DNA from: Patiria miniata
Taxonomy: Eukaryota > Echinodermata > Asteroidea > Valvatida > Asterinidae
Assembly (NCBI RefSeq): GCF_015706575.1
Contig: NW_024037047.1
Location: 5,026,632-5,090,631, forward strand
Direction of reading: 5' to 3'
Length of the DNA: 64,000 nt
The translations under genes were made by a program, and so were the position numbers. Position 1 is the stretch's first letter. Every line of letters starts with the position of its first letter. The notes under the pieces are model-generated. The model searched no databases, was not told the DNA's origin, and saw nothing but the letters and a program-made list of their open reading frames with translations. This document shows, in pieces, positions 12,380-24,673 of this stretch.

Positions 12380-15162
12380 AGCAAGGACGAGAGAGTCTTA
12401 GTCAAACAGCCGAGCTTGGTGCTCACTTGCTGGTGCTCACAACAGCTAGAACAAAATTCCTCTTAAGCAACCTACTCCAGGTTGCAAACAGATATCATAT
12501 CCCATTGCTGACATTGCAAGTTCATGTACCTGCATATTTTTTTTCGAGACTGCAGGTCCACCGGCTTCCATGTGAGATGGTTTGAGTCATACCGCAAATA
12601 ATCATTAGCTTGCCGAGTTAACGTACGTGGATGTCTAGAGTTGTCCTAGATAAGGGAACATAATTATTGGCACTATTGCAGGCGAAATGTTTGAGTTCCC
12701 GATCTAGATGTTTAGAGTTGTCCTTGATTAGAGGGCCAAATTGACACTAGCTTGCGGAAATTTGATTTTTTTTGGGGGGGGGACAAACTGTCACTGTAAG
12801 TCATGGATGTCTAGAGTTGTCTGCGATTTCGGCGACACATACTCACTATTCAGCGGAGTTTATATTTCAAAATCTGGAATAATATTGATTTACTGATACA
12901 TGTAGGAATATAACTACATTATAATAAAATACGTATTTGTTTCCTCATTATGCTGATAGCCTACCAGGGCTAACTCCAATATTTTGACGTTTGCTGTGGT
13001 TAATTATTAAACTGTTCACGCACATCATTAAGAATTATCTGACGTCAGTACCAACCTGGCTCATGGGAGTCACATGTAAGGTTAACTCCACCGATCAATT
13101 TCAGTTTGTTTAGCTGCTGCACTTTAACCTCCATTGGGTGCGGTATCAGGTGATGTGCTATGTCCAATTCGAATGACTTTAAGGACTGATTATAAGAATA
13201 TCTCGGTAAAGTGGTTAGGCTGGGGTTGTTTTTCTCAAGACTTTTGGAATTCAGGCAAGATTAAGGATTAGAAGACTATCTCGGTAAAGTAGTTAGGCTG
13301 TTGTTTTTCTCGAGGCCTTTGGAATTCGATGGGAACTTGGGATTGTTTTTCAATTGTTCACTTTTTTTTCTTCTTATTTTATTTGTATTAGGTGGGGAGG
13401 GATTTCGCCGCCTGATATGCACACATAGGTATTTCTTTTTGTTTCCCGTCATCGATCTTTTTTAACACTACTAACTTTTTATGCAACAGCTCCCTTTGTT
13501 TTTGTTTACGTTTTCTAATCGAGGTCGTCCTCGATTTTCTCCTGTCCTCAATTACTCGATGATGCTGCACATGTGTGTCCTCGATTTACACCATGCATAA
13601 ACCTGCACACACACATTTCTTGATAGTATTGGGGCGATATATTTTGCAAAGGACTGATGTGTTCAAATGCATATTTCTGTTTTACTTTTTACATTGACAT
13701 GACTCTCTCTCAAGTATTTGACATATTGAAGGGAGTTATATGGGACATTTCTTATCTCTGTCGCACGTAGTTTTCCGGTAAACGACAACAAGTTGAAGTG
13801 TGTATGCATGTTTTGTGTTGTTTTTATAGAAGTAGAACAATAGGATTCTCTTTGGTTTCATGTAACGTTTTCGCTGAGTATACATGCATTTTGGTCTACA
13901 AAGTTTATAAACATTTAATACTTAAAGTACGAAATACCAAAATCGATTGTGATTTGTCTCTGTGCACTATGAATTGTGTATAACGTTTATTACATTAATT
14001 AGTAAAACATGTTCAGAATGCTGTCCGCAGTTACTTTGTATAAAAAAAAAACAGCCAAAAAATTTTTGCAGAGGAGTAGAACAGAAAAAAAAACAAATGT
14101 TCATTCATCATGACTCAGCCCTTTTTAATGAACATTTTAATCAATCTTTAGGTTGGGCAAAGTTTTTTTGATTTGGTTTTTCCATGTGGTAGGTCTTAGA
14201 TATTGCCAAAACATCCTTTTAGTCTATTTAGAACTTTAAATTCAAACTTGTTTTAAATTCACTACACCCTACTAGTCAGTGGTGGTCAAATCAGATCCTT
14301 TACACACTCTCGTAAAACTGAACAAAATAGTTGGGTTATAATTAAGTTAAAACCCAACTTTTATGTACAGTTATGTTTGCTTCCTGCAACTTTAAAAGTA
14401 GCCTACCGAGAAAGATTTCCTCACGCACTATGTTGAAAACAGCTCGTAACAATTAATATTTGGTATGCCAAATGATGTCCCCCTCCCCTGATTTTTGTTT
14501 TCATGATGTTGCTGTCTCTGAAGCCAAAATGCTGGAATACAGGTACTGCAGGCCTTAGCCATTCTTTACCGGGTATGGTACACCGAGATAAAAAGCAATA
14601 TATGGCACTTCACCTCATTCCACAGCCAAGCTGATCTGCATCCTGCCGTCATTTTGCTGAAGTTGATGGCAGAAGGATGAACAGCTTTATGTGTAAAACG
14701 CGGCAGTTGTAACAAAATAGAAACAAATGCTTTAGGTTTTCATTAACTTATTTATTATTTAACCCCATTAAATGGGGGGGGGGGGGGGGGTTATACCCCC
14801 ATCCCCGGGATTTACGTCCCTGCTCTTTGCGAATGTATAACGAAATCCACCTTGTCGGTTTTATTATAATTTGTGTGGTAAGCCAGAGTCGAGGAGTTGC
14901 AACGCAGGCCGACAAGCCAAAGTAGCAAAACGGAGAACATGGATCTCAGTCTCAAAAACACTCGTGACGTGTTAGACTTGGTCCAAAACTGAACTTGTAT
15001 TCTTGTTTCCCGAATGCAACCGATCCCTGGCACGATCAAGCCATAACGGCGGTAGTGGTCGTTATAAAACGAATCGAATTTGGGAAAATTAGCAGGAATT
15101 TCGTGGATTAAGTTACAACATTCCGAATGCTCGAGTTAGATGTTGCTCCCCCAAATTTGTCT

Positions 15163-16411
15163 TAATCTTCTGTCTAGTTTATCTATTTTTAATGATAAAT
15201 CATCTGGCCAACGTTCAATGCAATGAATTACTAATTGTTTCAGATAGTTTGTCCAGCAAGACTATCGTTTCCGAGCAAAAAGTGAGGAAAATGGTCTGTT
15301 TGGACTGGGACTGCATCCTATCGCCAACTTTTTCTCCGTGTTGACACAAGACACTTTTGAGGGAGAGAAAAACAATATTTTGTCTTAGACTTCTGTCTTG
15401 TTAATCTATTTTTTATGATAAATCATCTGGCCGCCGTTCAATTCAAAGCATTTTTTAAGTTTTGAGATAGCTTGTCCAGCAGGACCATCGTTTTCGAGCA
15501 GAAAGTGAAGAATTTTTTTTTTTTGGACTGGGACTGCATCCTATCGCCAACCTTTTCTCCGTGTTGACACAAGGCACTGTTGAGGGAGGTACAAACAATA
15601 TTTTGTCTCAATCTTCTGTCTTGTTTTTCAATTGTCCATGATAAACGATCTGGCCACCGTTCAATTCGATGCATTTCTTAAGTTTTGAGATAGTTTGTCC
15701 AGGAGGACTATCGTTTCCGAGCAAAAAGTGAGGACAATGGTCTGTTTGGACTGGGATGCATCCCATCGCCAAGTTGTTCTCCGTGTTAACACAAGGCACT
15801 GTTGATAGAGGGAAAAACAATATTTTGTCTAAATCTTCTGTCTAGTTTGTCTATTTTTCATGATAAACCATCTGGCCAGCGTTCAATTCAATGCAGTAGT
15901 TATTTTTTTGAGATAGTTTGTCGACCAGGACTATCGTTTCCAAGCAGAAAGTGAAGAAAATTGTCTCTTTGGACTGGGACTGCATCCTATTGCCAACCTT
16001 TTCTCCATGTTGACACAAGGCACTGTTGAGGGAGGTACAAACAATATTTTGTCTCAATCTTCTCTCTAGTTTGTCTATTTTTCATGATAAATCATCTGGC
16101 CACAGTTCAGTTCAATGCATTGCTTAATTTTTGAGATAGTTTGTCGACCAGGACTATCGCTTTCTTGCATAAAATGAGGAAAATTGTCTGTTTGGACTAG
16201 GACTGCATCCTATCGCTAAGTGTTTTCCCGTGTTGACACAAGGCACTATTGAGGGAGAGAAAAACAATATTTTGTCCCGATCTTCTGTCTACTTTGTCTA
16301 TTTTTCATGATAAATCATCTGGCCACCGTTCAATTCAATGCACTACTTAATTTTTGAGATAATTTGTCGAGCAGGACTATCATTTCCGAGCAAAAAGTGA
16401 GGAAAATGGTC
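15163..16411. repeat. 222-bp tandem repeat array, about 5.6 copies
   Basis: Units begin at ATCTTCTGTCTAGTTT-like sequence near 15165, 15388, 15605, 15832, 16056 and 16280. Each holds CATCTGGCCA, GACTATCGTTTCC and CATCCTATCGCCAA, and ends in ACAATATTTTGTC. Copies differ by scattered changes. The open frames within are not conserved as protein between units, so no gene is called. Confidence 0.92.
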
Positions 16412-17991
16412 TGAGATGGGATTCTTAAAGAGGGCGCTATTGCCTATTTGATGGACCCTATATAGGGGTGTTGGACTGGCATTTGTTACCCCCACCCTGA
16501 CACGTGCGATCGAGGGCGGATCTAACTTTCAGGAAACACATAGAGACGGGAGGGGGTGTTGATATTGGAGTTAAGGTGTGTCCCTGCTATTTGGGTCCTG
16601 GTCATTCCTCCTCCCCCTTTGAGAATAATGTAGGAACTTTAAGTCACATTTTATTATTTGTTGCCCCGTTTTACTTCTATCATAATTTTCCTACAGTGGA
16701 GTAACGAGGGCGGGGGGGGGGGATCCGTTTCTGCGTAAAAGTGTTTCTTATTTACATAAACGGAAATAAATCTGAATTAATAACGGTTCATCACTCTAAA
16801 TTACACATTTTTGGTACATCGCTTCAGTCCCTTTGTGCACTGATTACAACACCTCAACCCCCATCCCCCCCTTTGTAGATTCTTTGACATTAAACCTTAA
16901 GCCATCGCCGTTGGAAAATATTGGTTTGTTTCCAGGTGATGTGATATTTCTTTCAAAGAATTTGGGAGGGACAGTAATGTGGACGGGGAGGGGATATATG
17001 GAAGAATAACATTATGTAAAGCCTTGCACATGCTAAATAGACACTTTTTTAAATAACAGAAATCTTTAAAAATTTCAATAATTTTCAATCCATCCAATGA
17101 TCCTCTTCCTAAATCGTTTTTATTCAAAAATGTTTTAATGAAACAGCAGTTGTACTTAATACTGTAATGTGTGGCATCAGTCACAAAACATTGACAAAAA
17201 CCTTCTTCCAAGATTGGTTTACACAATTACACTGCCTTTGAGCACAACAGCTTTAACAGGTTTCTCTTATAATGGGTGTTCACCTTAAGTTGTTTTCTCT
17301 AAAAATACAAATCTAAAAATTCGTCGCAACTCAAGTTTAAATTCGTCCAAACACGTCCTTGATGAATTTCCAAAATCTGCAACTAATTTGGCCCCACTGT
17401 CATTTTCAATTATTTAGTGGAACTTTATAAAATCGACAAACTACCGGAAATTGTTGGACAACCTTTTTATCGTAATTGGTTTTCCGTCTTAAAAAAATAT
17501 AACAACAGATGACACGATAATACCCTGATTTGTTCCAGCCACTCAAAGTTCAAGGTAGATATTAAATACATCAACTTGAAAGTAACTTTCAGCAAGACGG
17601 CAACCCCTATGTAATCTGACCTCAGATTATTTGTGTGGGGTGTCACTTTAACATTTTTGGCCCATATATTGGCTGATAATACCCTTTCTCAACTATTTTT
17701 TGTTATTCAAAATAACATAGTGAGCCAAATTCGTGGGAATGGAACGTGAATGTAAGGAATCTGTTTTAGTACAAAAAGGATGTACTTAAACACAAAATCT
17801 AAACTACATTTTGTTTTCAATTTTGAATGTTTGCGTTGAAATAAGTGTCAGATACAAAACTTTGCTTCCGTTTACTTTTCTAACTGAAAATGGCGTCAGC
17901 TGACGAGGCAGTACTCCCATTCGCTCAAAAAAATATATGGCCACAACACATGGCAGTCTTGAATATCAACAAAAATTCTTGATTTGATTTG

Positions 17992-17995
<4 letters not shown>

Positions 17996-18043
<48 letters not shown>
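17996..18043. repeat. (TA)n microsatellite, left flank of Penelope element
   Basis: Uninterrupted TA dinucleotides adjoining the left arm of the Penelope-like element. A second TA tract lies at 20617-20654 on the other side. Confidence 0.95.
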
Positions 18044-18045
<2 letters not shown>

Positions 18046-18229
18046 TGCAATAAATCAGAATACGAGTTAAACAAACTTTGGCATATCTCTCTTCTGAACA
18101 GACTGTTTCGTACCATAAGGCACTCATCAGCAGAATGACGAAAAATAGAATACAAGTAGCATCTTACCTTATTTCGAATCAAGCGCGCGCACGCGTTACG
18201 CGCGTTACGTCATTGAAGTTAGTACGCGT

Positions 18230-18877
18230 TTACGTCACTGAAGTAAGAACACATCTGTCTCGATGCCTGCACTTGGAGACGATTTCGCTTCTCTTATTCA
18301 GTGTACCTAGATCTGGCCTACATATGATTATGTACTTCTCTGCTATACACAAATTGCATCTCTTGTTTACGTTAGAGTATGGCAGTGCTTTCAGAACAAT
18401 GTCCCATTTGATTTCATAGTCTTTCCCTTCGTCCTTTAAGTCCCATATATGTTTACTTAGCTCTGTTTGCGCCCTCTTGCTCTCGGATCTGAATGACTGC
18501 TTGTGGTTCGCCAGTCTCGCCTTGAAGGTTGTGGACGTCAGCCCGACGTATGCCTCCTTCCTGCCTTCGCTCGTGACGGTGGCCTGGTACACTATGTTCT
18601 TGCTGAGGCACTCCCCGCTCAGCGGGCATTCGGCATTGCGGGGGCAACTACATGTTCTACCACCGGCGTCGTCCTCTTGTTTTACCTTCCGTTTGTTGAT
18701 TGACTGGATCGTTGCCTTCATGTTCGGCATGCAGCTGTACGATAACTTTACTGTGTTCCGGTTGAGCACTTTGTGAAGCTTATGTTCCTTGGGAAAGCAT
18801 TTGTCTATTATCTGAAGGAATTTCTTTCCAATGTTGGTACGTACGTTCTTGTTGTATGGCGGGTTGTACCATGTCAC
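18230..18877 (-). pseudogene. Inverted duplicate of the Penelope C-terminus (GIY-YIG)
   Basis: Encodes on the minus strand the same 215 residues as the end of the plus-strand element: TWYNPPYNKNVRTNIGKKFL, the Cys linker, the GIY-YIG domain and the final CVLTSVT. It lacks an RT domain and a natural start. It is the left arm of the palindrome and has no independent function that can be seen. Confidence 0.88.
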
Positions 18878-18924
18878 CTCCCTTTTTCTAGTCCTTTTCC
18901 TGGTGTTATTGTCCTTTTCCTGGT

Positions 18925-20370
18925 AAAGTCATAAGCGCGACGGGATTCAACCTGTGGAAAAGCACGGACGCCGTACTGGACTGGTATAAGAAAATCCCAA
19001 ACAAGCAAGAATCGGGCTTCATAAATTTCGACATTGTGGAGTTCTACCCCTCGATAACGGAAAAGCTTCTCCTGAAGGCCCTAGGGTTCGCGGAAAACTA
19101 CGAGAGCATTAGCAGCAAGGAGAAAGATATCATCATCCACGCGAAACAGACAGTGGTATTCAACGACCAGGTACCTTGGAAAAAGCGTAATGCAGACAGC
19201 AAATTCGATGTCACGATGGGCAGTTTCGACGGCGCGGAGTCATGCGAGCTGGTCGTAGCATATCTGCTGTCGATCCTGAAACCAAAGTACGGAAATAGAG
19301 TGGGACTATACAGGGACGACGGTCTGGCAGTATTCAAAGAGACCCCCAAGAAAATAGAAATCATCAAGAAGGAAATATGCCAAGTATTCCGGGAAAATGA
19401 CTTAAAGGTAACGATCGAAGCCAACAAGGCAACAGTAAACTTCCTTGACATCACATTAGACCTGCGAACGGGAGGGTACAAGCCATACATGAAACCAGGT
19501 AATGTACCTCTCTATGTACATGTCCAGTCAAACCATCCACCCGCCGTCATCAAACAAATACCAGAGGGAATCAACAAGCGACTCTCCAGCATCTCGTCGA
19601 GCAAGGAGGCATTCGAGAAAGCTGCCCCGGCCTACCAGGAGGCTCTGCAAAAAAGCGGGCACAAGTATCGGTTGACATACACACCGGGCAATAACACCAG
19701 GAAAAGGACTAGAAAAAGGGAGGTGACATGGTACAACCCGCCATACAACAAGAACGTACGTACCAACATTGGAAAGAAATTCCTTCAGATAATAGACAAA
19801 TGCTTTCCCAAGGAACATAAGCTTCACAAAGTGCTCAACCGGAACACAGTAAAGTTATCGTACAGCTGCATGCCGAACATGAAGGCAACGATCCAGTCAA
19901 TCAACAAACGGAAGGTAAAACAAGAGGACGACGCCGGTGGTAGAACATGTAGTTGCCCCCGCAATGCCGAATGCCCGCTGAGCGGGGAGTGCCTCAGCAA
20001 GAACATAGTGTACCAGGCCACCGTCACGAGCGAAGGCAGGAAGGAGGCATACGTCGGGCTGACGTCCACAACCTTCAAGGCGAGACTGGCGAACCACAAG
20101 CAGTCATTCAGATCCGAGAGCAAGAGGGCGCAAACAGAGCTAAGTAAACATATATGGGACTTAAAGGACGAAGGGAAAGACTATGAAATCAAATGGGACA
20201 TTGTTCTGAAAGCACTGCCATACTCTAACGTAAACAAGAGATGCAATTTGTGTATAGCAGAGAAGTACATAATCATATGTAGGCCAGATCTAGGTACACT
20301 GAATAAGAGAAGCGAAATCGTCTCCAAGTGCAGGCATCGAGACAGATGTGTTCTTACTTCAGTGACGTAA
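18925..20370 (+). CDS. Penelope-like RT plus GIY-YIG endonuclease, 5' truncated
   Basis: Open from inside the spacer, with no upstream ATG; the coding begins mid-RT (KVISATGFNLWKS, then FINFDIVEFYPSITEKLL, motif A). Motif B VTMGSFDGAESCELVV and the catalytic GLYRDDGLAVF (motif C, YRDD) are intact, followed by NFLDITLDL and the thumb region. A Cys-rich linker (C-x-C-x5-C-x5-C at CSCPRNAECPLSGEC) leads to the GIY-YIG nuclease, with IVYQATV and EAYVGLTSTTFKARLANHK. The stop is at 20370. Length is about 480 residues, against roughly 700-800 or more in complete Penelope proteins, so the N-terminal RT part is missing. Role: target-primed reverse transcription with an EN(+) GIY-YIG nuclease. Probably not autonomous. 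Confidence 0.88.
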   Translation, partial: KVISATGFNLWKSTDAVLDWYKKIPNKQESGFINFDIVEFYPSITEKLLLKALGFAENYESISSKEKDIIIHAKQTVVFNDQVPWKKRNADSKFDVTMGSFDGAESCELVVAYLLSILKPKYGNRVGLYRDDGLAVFKETPKKIEIIKKEICQVFRENDLKVTIEANKATVNFLDITLDLRTGGYKPYMKPGNVPLYVHVQSNHPPAVIKQIPEGINKRLSSISSSKEAFEKAAPAYQEALQKSGHKYRLTYTPGNNTRKRTRKREVTWYNPPYNKNVRTNIGKKFLQIIDKCFPKEHKLHKVLNRNTVKLSYSCMPNMKATIQSINKRKVKQEDDAGGRTCSCPRNAECPLSGECLSKNIVYQATVTSEGRKEAYVGLTSTTFKARLANHKQSFRSESKRAQTELSKHIWDLKDEGKDYEIKWDIVLKALPYSNVNKRCNLCIAEKYIIICRPDLGTLNKRSEIVSKCRHRDRCVLTSVT

Positions 20371-20615
20371 ACGCGTACTAACTTCAATGACGTAACGCGC
20401 GTAACGCGTGCGCGCGCTTGATTCGAAATAAGGTAAGATGCTACTTGTATTCTATTTTTCGTCATTCTGCTGATGAGTGCCTTATGGTACGAAACAGTCT
20501 GTTCAGAAGAGAGATATGCCAAAGTTTGTTTAACTCGTATTCTGATTTATTGCATGATTATAGCTCTACAGAGATGTATCGAGCACTGTGAATTGTGATA
20601 GAAGACGATTTCATT

Positions 20616-20616
<1 letters not shown>

Positions 20617-20654
<38 letters not shown>
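20617..20654. repeat. (TA)n microsatellite, right flank of Penelope element
   Basis: TA dinucleotide run that follows the element tail; block A sequence resumes after it (CATGTATGTATTTTCC). Confidence 0.95.
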
Positions 20655-20663
<9 letters not shown>

Positions 20664-21929
20664 ATTTTCCTGCTCTTGACATGCAAGTGTCAAAGTTTGA
20701 AATGCATTTCCCACAATGCAGCATTTTATTCTTTAGATTGAAACAGCTTTTCAATACAAACACTTATTAGAATGAACACCTTTGACATGATTTAGCCTTA
20801 AAACGTTTGCAATTTATCACAAAAGGACATAAAGGCGTATTACAGAATGAATTATTTCAGGTGCTACTTGCACATTATGTAGAACAACATTCAGCAAATA
20901 ATAATCCCCCTTTGAAAAAAAAGCTCCTAGGTAATTTTCTTTACAACTTTACACAAAACAAATTATTGTAACACCTGAAGCATGAACAAAGGGAAGGTCT
21001 CCTTGAAAGCGCTACTCTTTATACATCTTTAATTCCACTGTCTGTTTAAATGTTAAGGCGTTCGACACTTTTCCATGTATTTAAAATTTAGCATTGTTCC
21101 GCCTAGAATTTCCAATTTCGTGGTAAACCACATTGACGCCCTCGTATGGTACGCTCTCACTGATGTCAAATGTTGGTGTTATTTAAAATCATTGACAGTT
21201 ACATGCGTCTGCACATGCGTATTACAGAGGAACATGTACATGCCATAAGATGTGACGTCAGCTGCAAGGGGAGAACAGTCGTAACATTGATATGTGTTTT
21301 TTTTCTCCAGTTTATTATTTTTCTAATTACTTTTAAACAGTTTAGTGACTGGTTATTGAACCATGGACCGAGTTCGTGAATTGGGAAAAAATTGACAAAT
21401 TCCTGACGGAGTCCGCACACAAATCCAGTTGGAGAAACAACTTGAGAGCGTTTTTTCATATCTTGATTGACCTAAGACACATTTGAAATGCAACTGGCAG
21501 TGGTGTTTGACAACTACAATTTGAAATTTAATACGAGAGGGCGCTATCAAGACCAACCAATATCGCCCACGAATTTGTCAGTAGGCCAACTTCTAATTGT
21601 TGTGTAATGCGCGGGCACCTGTTTGGCCTAATACATGCAGAGCGCATTAAAAAAGAAATTATAGCAGTTCCAAAAAAAACACCTCTGAAATTTCTTCCAG
21701 TAATGTGCAAGACGTTTGAGCAACTTCACTGGTTAGGTCTTTTGTAGGATTTTTTCTACTATTATACTGTTAGAATTTAACAGTTCAATCATACTGAGCA
21801 TGTTTTTTTTTTTTTAGAACAGAACGTTCCAAAAACGATTACTTTTGCTTAGCCTATAAAAGCACGACGCAAAGCCTTTTTAACACGGCTGCTTCATCGG
21901 CATGCAAAGTGTTGCGGCTTTAAAAGACT

Positions 21930-24673
21930 GACGCCAAATGACCAAGAGATGACAGTAAAGGGACGATTGGCTTGATATCACTGTTTTGCAGACCACTCAG
22001 ATAAATCAAGTGTGCGAAAGGGAGGGAAAAGGATCGATGTTGACTTGTGACAAACTGTGGAAATTGTTTCCATTGAGGGTAACTATCGTTATGCTGCCTG
22101 CTGCTGACAGGAGAGAAAAGAGTGGTTCAATGTCAGTGTTTGTCAGACCACACTCATTGAGCTGCAGTTCAGACAGGGATGGAACAACAGTTACATTGGC
22201 AGGCTGCACATCGTGTAGACTTTTTTTATGCCTGTTGCTGCCACGAGAGAGAAGAGTGACTCAATGTCATACTATGTCAAACCACACTCATTGAAATGTT
22301 GTTGAGACAGAGATCAGCAAAACAAAGTGTCTCTATGCTGCCTGCTGCTGACACAAGAGAGAAGAGTGACTCAGTGTCACTGTTTGTCAGATCGCAAACA
22401 TAGAGATGAAGTTCAGACAGAGATGGAACTGCTGCTACATCCACAGGCAGCAAACCGTGTACTAGATTGTTTCCTTTCAGAACAAGTGTCTTGATACTGC
22501 CTGCTGCTGGCAGGAGAGAGAGAAGAGTGACTCAATGTCAGTGCTTGTCAGCTCACATTCATGGAGATGTAGTTCAGATAGGGAGGGAACAGCAGTTACA
22601 GTAATAGGCTGCAAACCGTGTAGATTGCTTCCTGTCAAAGCAACTGTCTTTATACTGCCTGCTGCTGACAGAAGAACAAAAAGTTGCTCAATATCAAATT
22701 TTGAAAGATTACATTCTTGGAGATGTAGTTCAGACAGTGAGGGAACAGCTGCAACATTTTCAGGCCGCAAACCGTGTAAATTGTTTGCTATCAGAATACA
22801 CGTCTTTATGCTGCCTACTGCTGTAAGAAGAGAAAAAATGATCAATGTTAGTGTTTGTCAGACCACACTGATCGAGCTCGAGCACAGTCAGGGATGGAAT
22901 AGCAATTACATTCATAGGCTGCCTACCGTGTAGATTGCTTCCTGTCAAAGCAAATTTCTCTATGCTCCCTGCTGCTGACAGGAGGACAAAAAGTGGCTCA
23001 ATATCACATTTTGTCAGATTACAATTTTTGAGTTGTAGTTCAGGCAGGGAGGGTACTACTGTGATCTTTTCAGGCTGCAAACCGTGTAGATTGCTTCCGC
23101 GCAGAGAAAGTGTCTTGATGCTGCCTACTGCTGACAGGAGATTGAAGAGTGACTCAATGTCACTGTTTGTCAGACCACACTCCTAGAGATGTAGTCCGGA
23201 AAGACATGGAACTACTGTATTAATAGGCCGCAAACCGTGTAGATTGTTCCCTTTCAAAACAACTGTCTTCAAGCTGCCTGCTGCTGAAATGAGAATAAAA
23301 AGTGGCTCAATATTACGTTGTGATAGATTACATTCTGTGAGTTGTAGTGCAGACAGGGAGGGAACAGCTGTGATCCTTTCTGGCTGCAAACCGTGTAGAT
23401 TGTTTCCTGTCAAAGCAACTTTCTTTATACTGCCTGCTGCTGAAAGGAGAGAGAAGAGAGGCTCAATGTCACTGTTCGTCAGACCACACTCATTAAGATG
23501 TAGTTCAGACAGGGAGGGAACAGCAGTGATCTTTTCAGGCTGCAAACTGTAGATTGTTTCCTATCAGAAAAAGTGTCTCTATGCTTCCTGCTGCTGACAG
23601 GAGAGAGAAGAGTGACTCAATGTCAGTGTTTGTCAGACCACATTGATTGAGTTCTAGTACAGACAAAAATGGAACAGCAGTTACATTTATAGGCTGCAAA
23701 TCGTGTAGATTGTTCCCTTTCAAAGCAACTGTCTGTATGCTGCCTACTGCCGAAAGGAGTAGTACAAGTGGCCTAATATCACGGTTTGTCAGATTGCATT
23801 CCTGTAAGTCGTTTCCACTCAGAAATAGTGTCTCTATGCTGCCTGCTACTGACACAAGAGAGAATAGTGGCTCAATGTCACCGTTTGTCAGACCGCAATC
23901 ATAGAGATGGAGTTCAGACAGAGACGGAACTGCTGTTACATTCATAGGCTGCAAACAGTGTAGATTGATTCCTCCCAGCAAACGTGTCTTGATATTGCCT
24001 GCTGCTGACACGAGAGAGAAGAGCGACTCAATGTCATTGTTTGTCAGACCACACTGATCGAGATGTATTGCAGACAGAGATGGAACAGCAGTTTTAATAG
24101 GCTGCAAACCGTGTATATTGTTACCTTGCATAGCAAATGTCTTTATGCTGCCTGCTACTGACAGGAGAATAAAAAGCTGCTCAATATCACGTTTTGACGG
24201 ATTACATTCTGTGAGTTGTAGTGCAGGCAGGGAGGGAACAGCTGTGATCGTTTCAGGCTGCAAACCGTGTACATTGTTTCCTCTCAGTAATATTGTCTTT
24301 ATGCTGTCTGCTGCTGACAGGAAGCAGAATAGTGGCTCGATATCACTGTTTGTCAGACCACACCCATAGAGATGCAGTTCAGACAGAGATGGAACTGCTG
24401 TTACATTCATAGGCTGCAAACTGTTTAGATTATTTCCTGTCAAAACAACTTTCTTTATGCTGCCTGCTGCTGACAAGAGAATAAAAAGTGGCTCAATACC
24501 ACTTTTTTTCAGACCACAGTCAAAAAGTATAAGTTCTCTCAGGCATGGAACTGCTTTGACGTTTTGTTTAGACACTGTATCGAGCAAAATGTTGCCAGTT
24601 GTTCTTAATGCATCTATGTGTGTGTTATTTAATAACACTTGAAAAAGTTTGACAAGAGAGGTTCCTGCAATGC
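21930..24673 (-). pseudogene. NLR-A LRR exon, NACHT-less and frameshifted paralogue
   Basis: Minus-strand homologue of NLR-B exon 5. It begins after the same acceptor (TTATTGCACAG at 24674) with GIAGTS, then jumps in frame to LVKLFQVLLNNTHIDAL, which in NLR-B lies 624 codons further on; the whole NACHT region is absent. LRR units of the same 52-residue type follow, open for about 385 codons (24692-23535). The frame is then broken: a 2-bp loss near 23546, a TAG in place of a Tyr codon at about 23186, and further shifts between 23.0 and 21.98 kb. Recognisable C-terminal cap sequence continues to about 21.93 kb. Read as a decayed gene copy. A short NACHT-less product is possible but unlikely, since the linked DEATH exon is also broken. 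Confidence 0.85.

Larger units (their letters stand above)
7348..14067. repeat. Large tandem duplication, copy 2
   Basis: Second copy, following copy 1 directly. It ends at 14067, after which unique flank (CAGAGGAGTAG) begins. It is about 260 bp longer than copy 1, almost all of it explained by two extra 126-bp units at 7.69-8.21 kb. Confidence 0.95.
18044..20616 (+). mobile_element. Penelope-like retroelement with inverted C-terminal copy
   Basis: A 5'-truncated Penelope-like element in the plus direction, preceded by an inverted copy of its own 3' portion. The arms 18044-18912 (minus) and 19688-20556 (plus) are reverse complements that match throughout what I compared, with 775 bp between them. 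TA microsatellites flank both sides (17996-18043 and 20617-20654), suggesting insertion into a TA tract. A 12-base repeat (TCCTTTTCCTGG) marks the inner junction of the left arm. Penelope elements are known for inverted or partial copies and long terminal repeat-like arrangements, so this agrees with family behaviour. Confidence 0.9.

Noticed and set aside
22535-24642. Plus-strand open frames over the NLR-A exon
   Set aside because: Antisense shadows of decayed LRR units.
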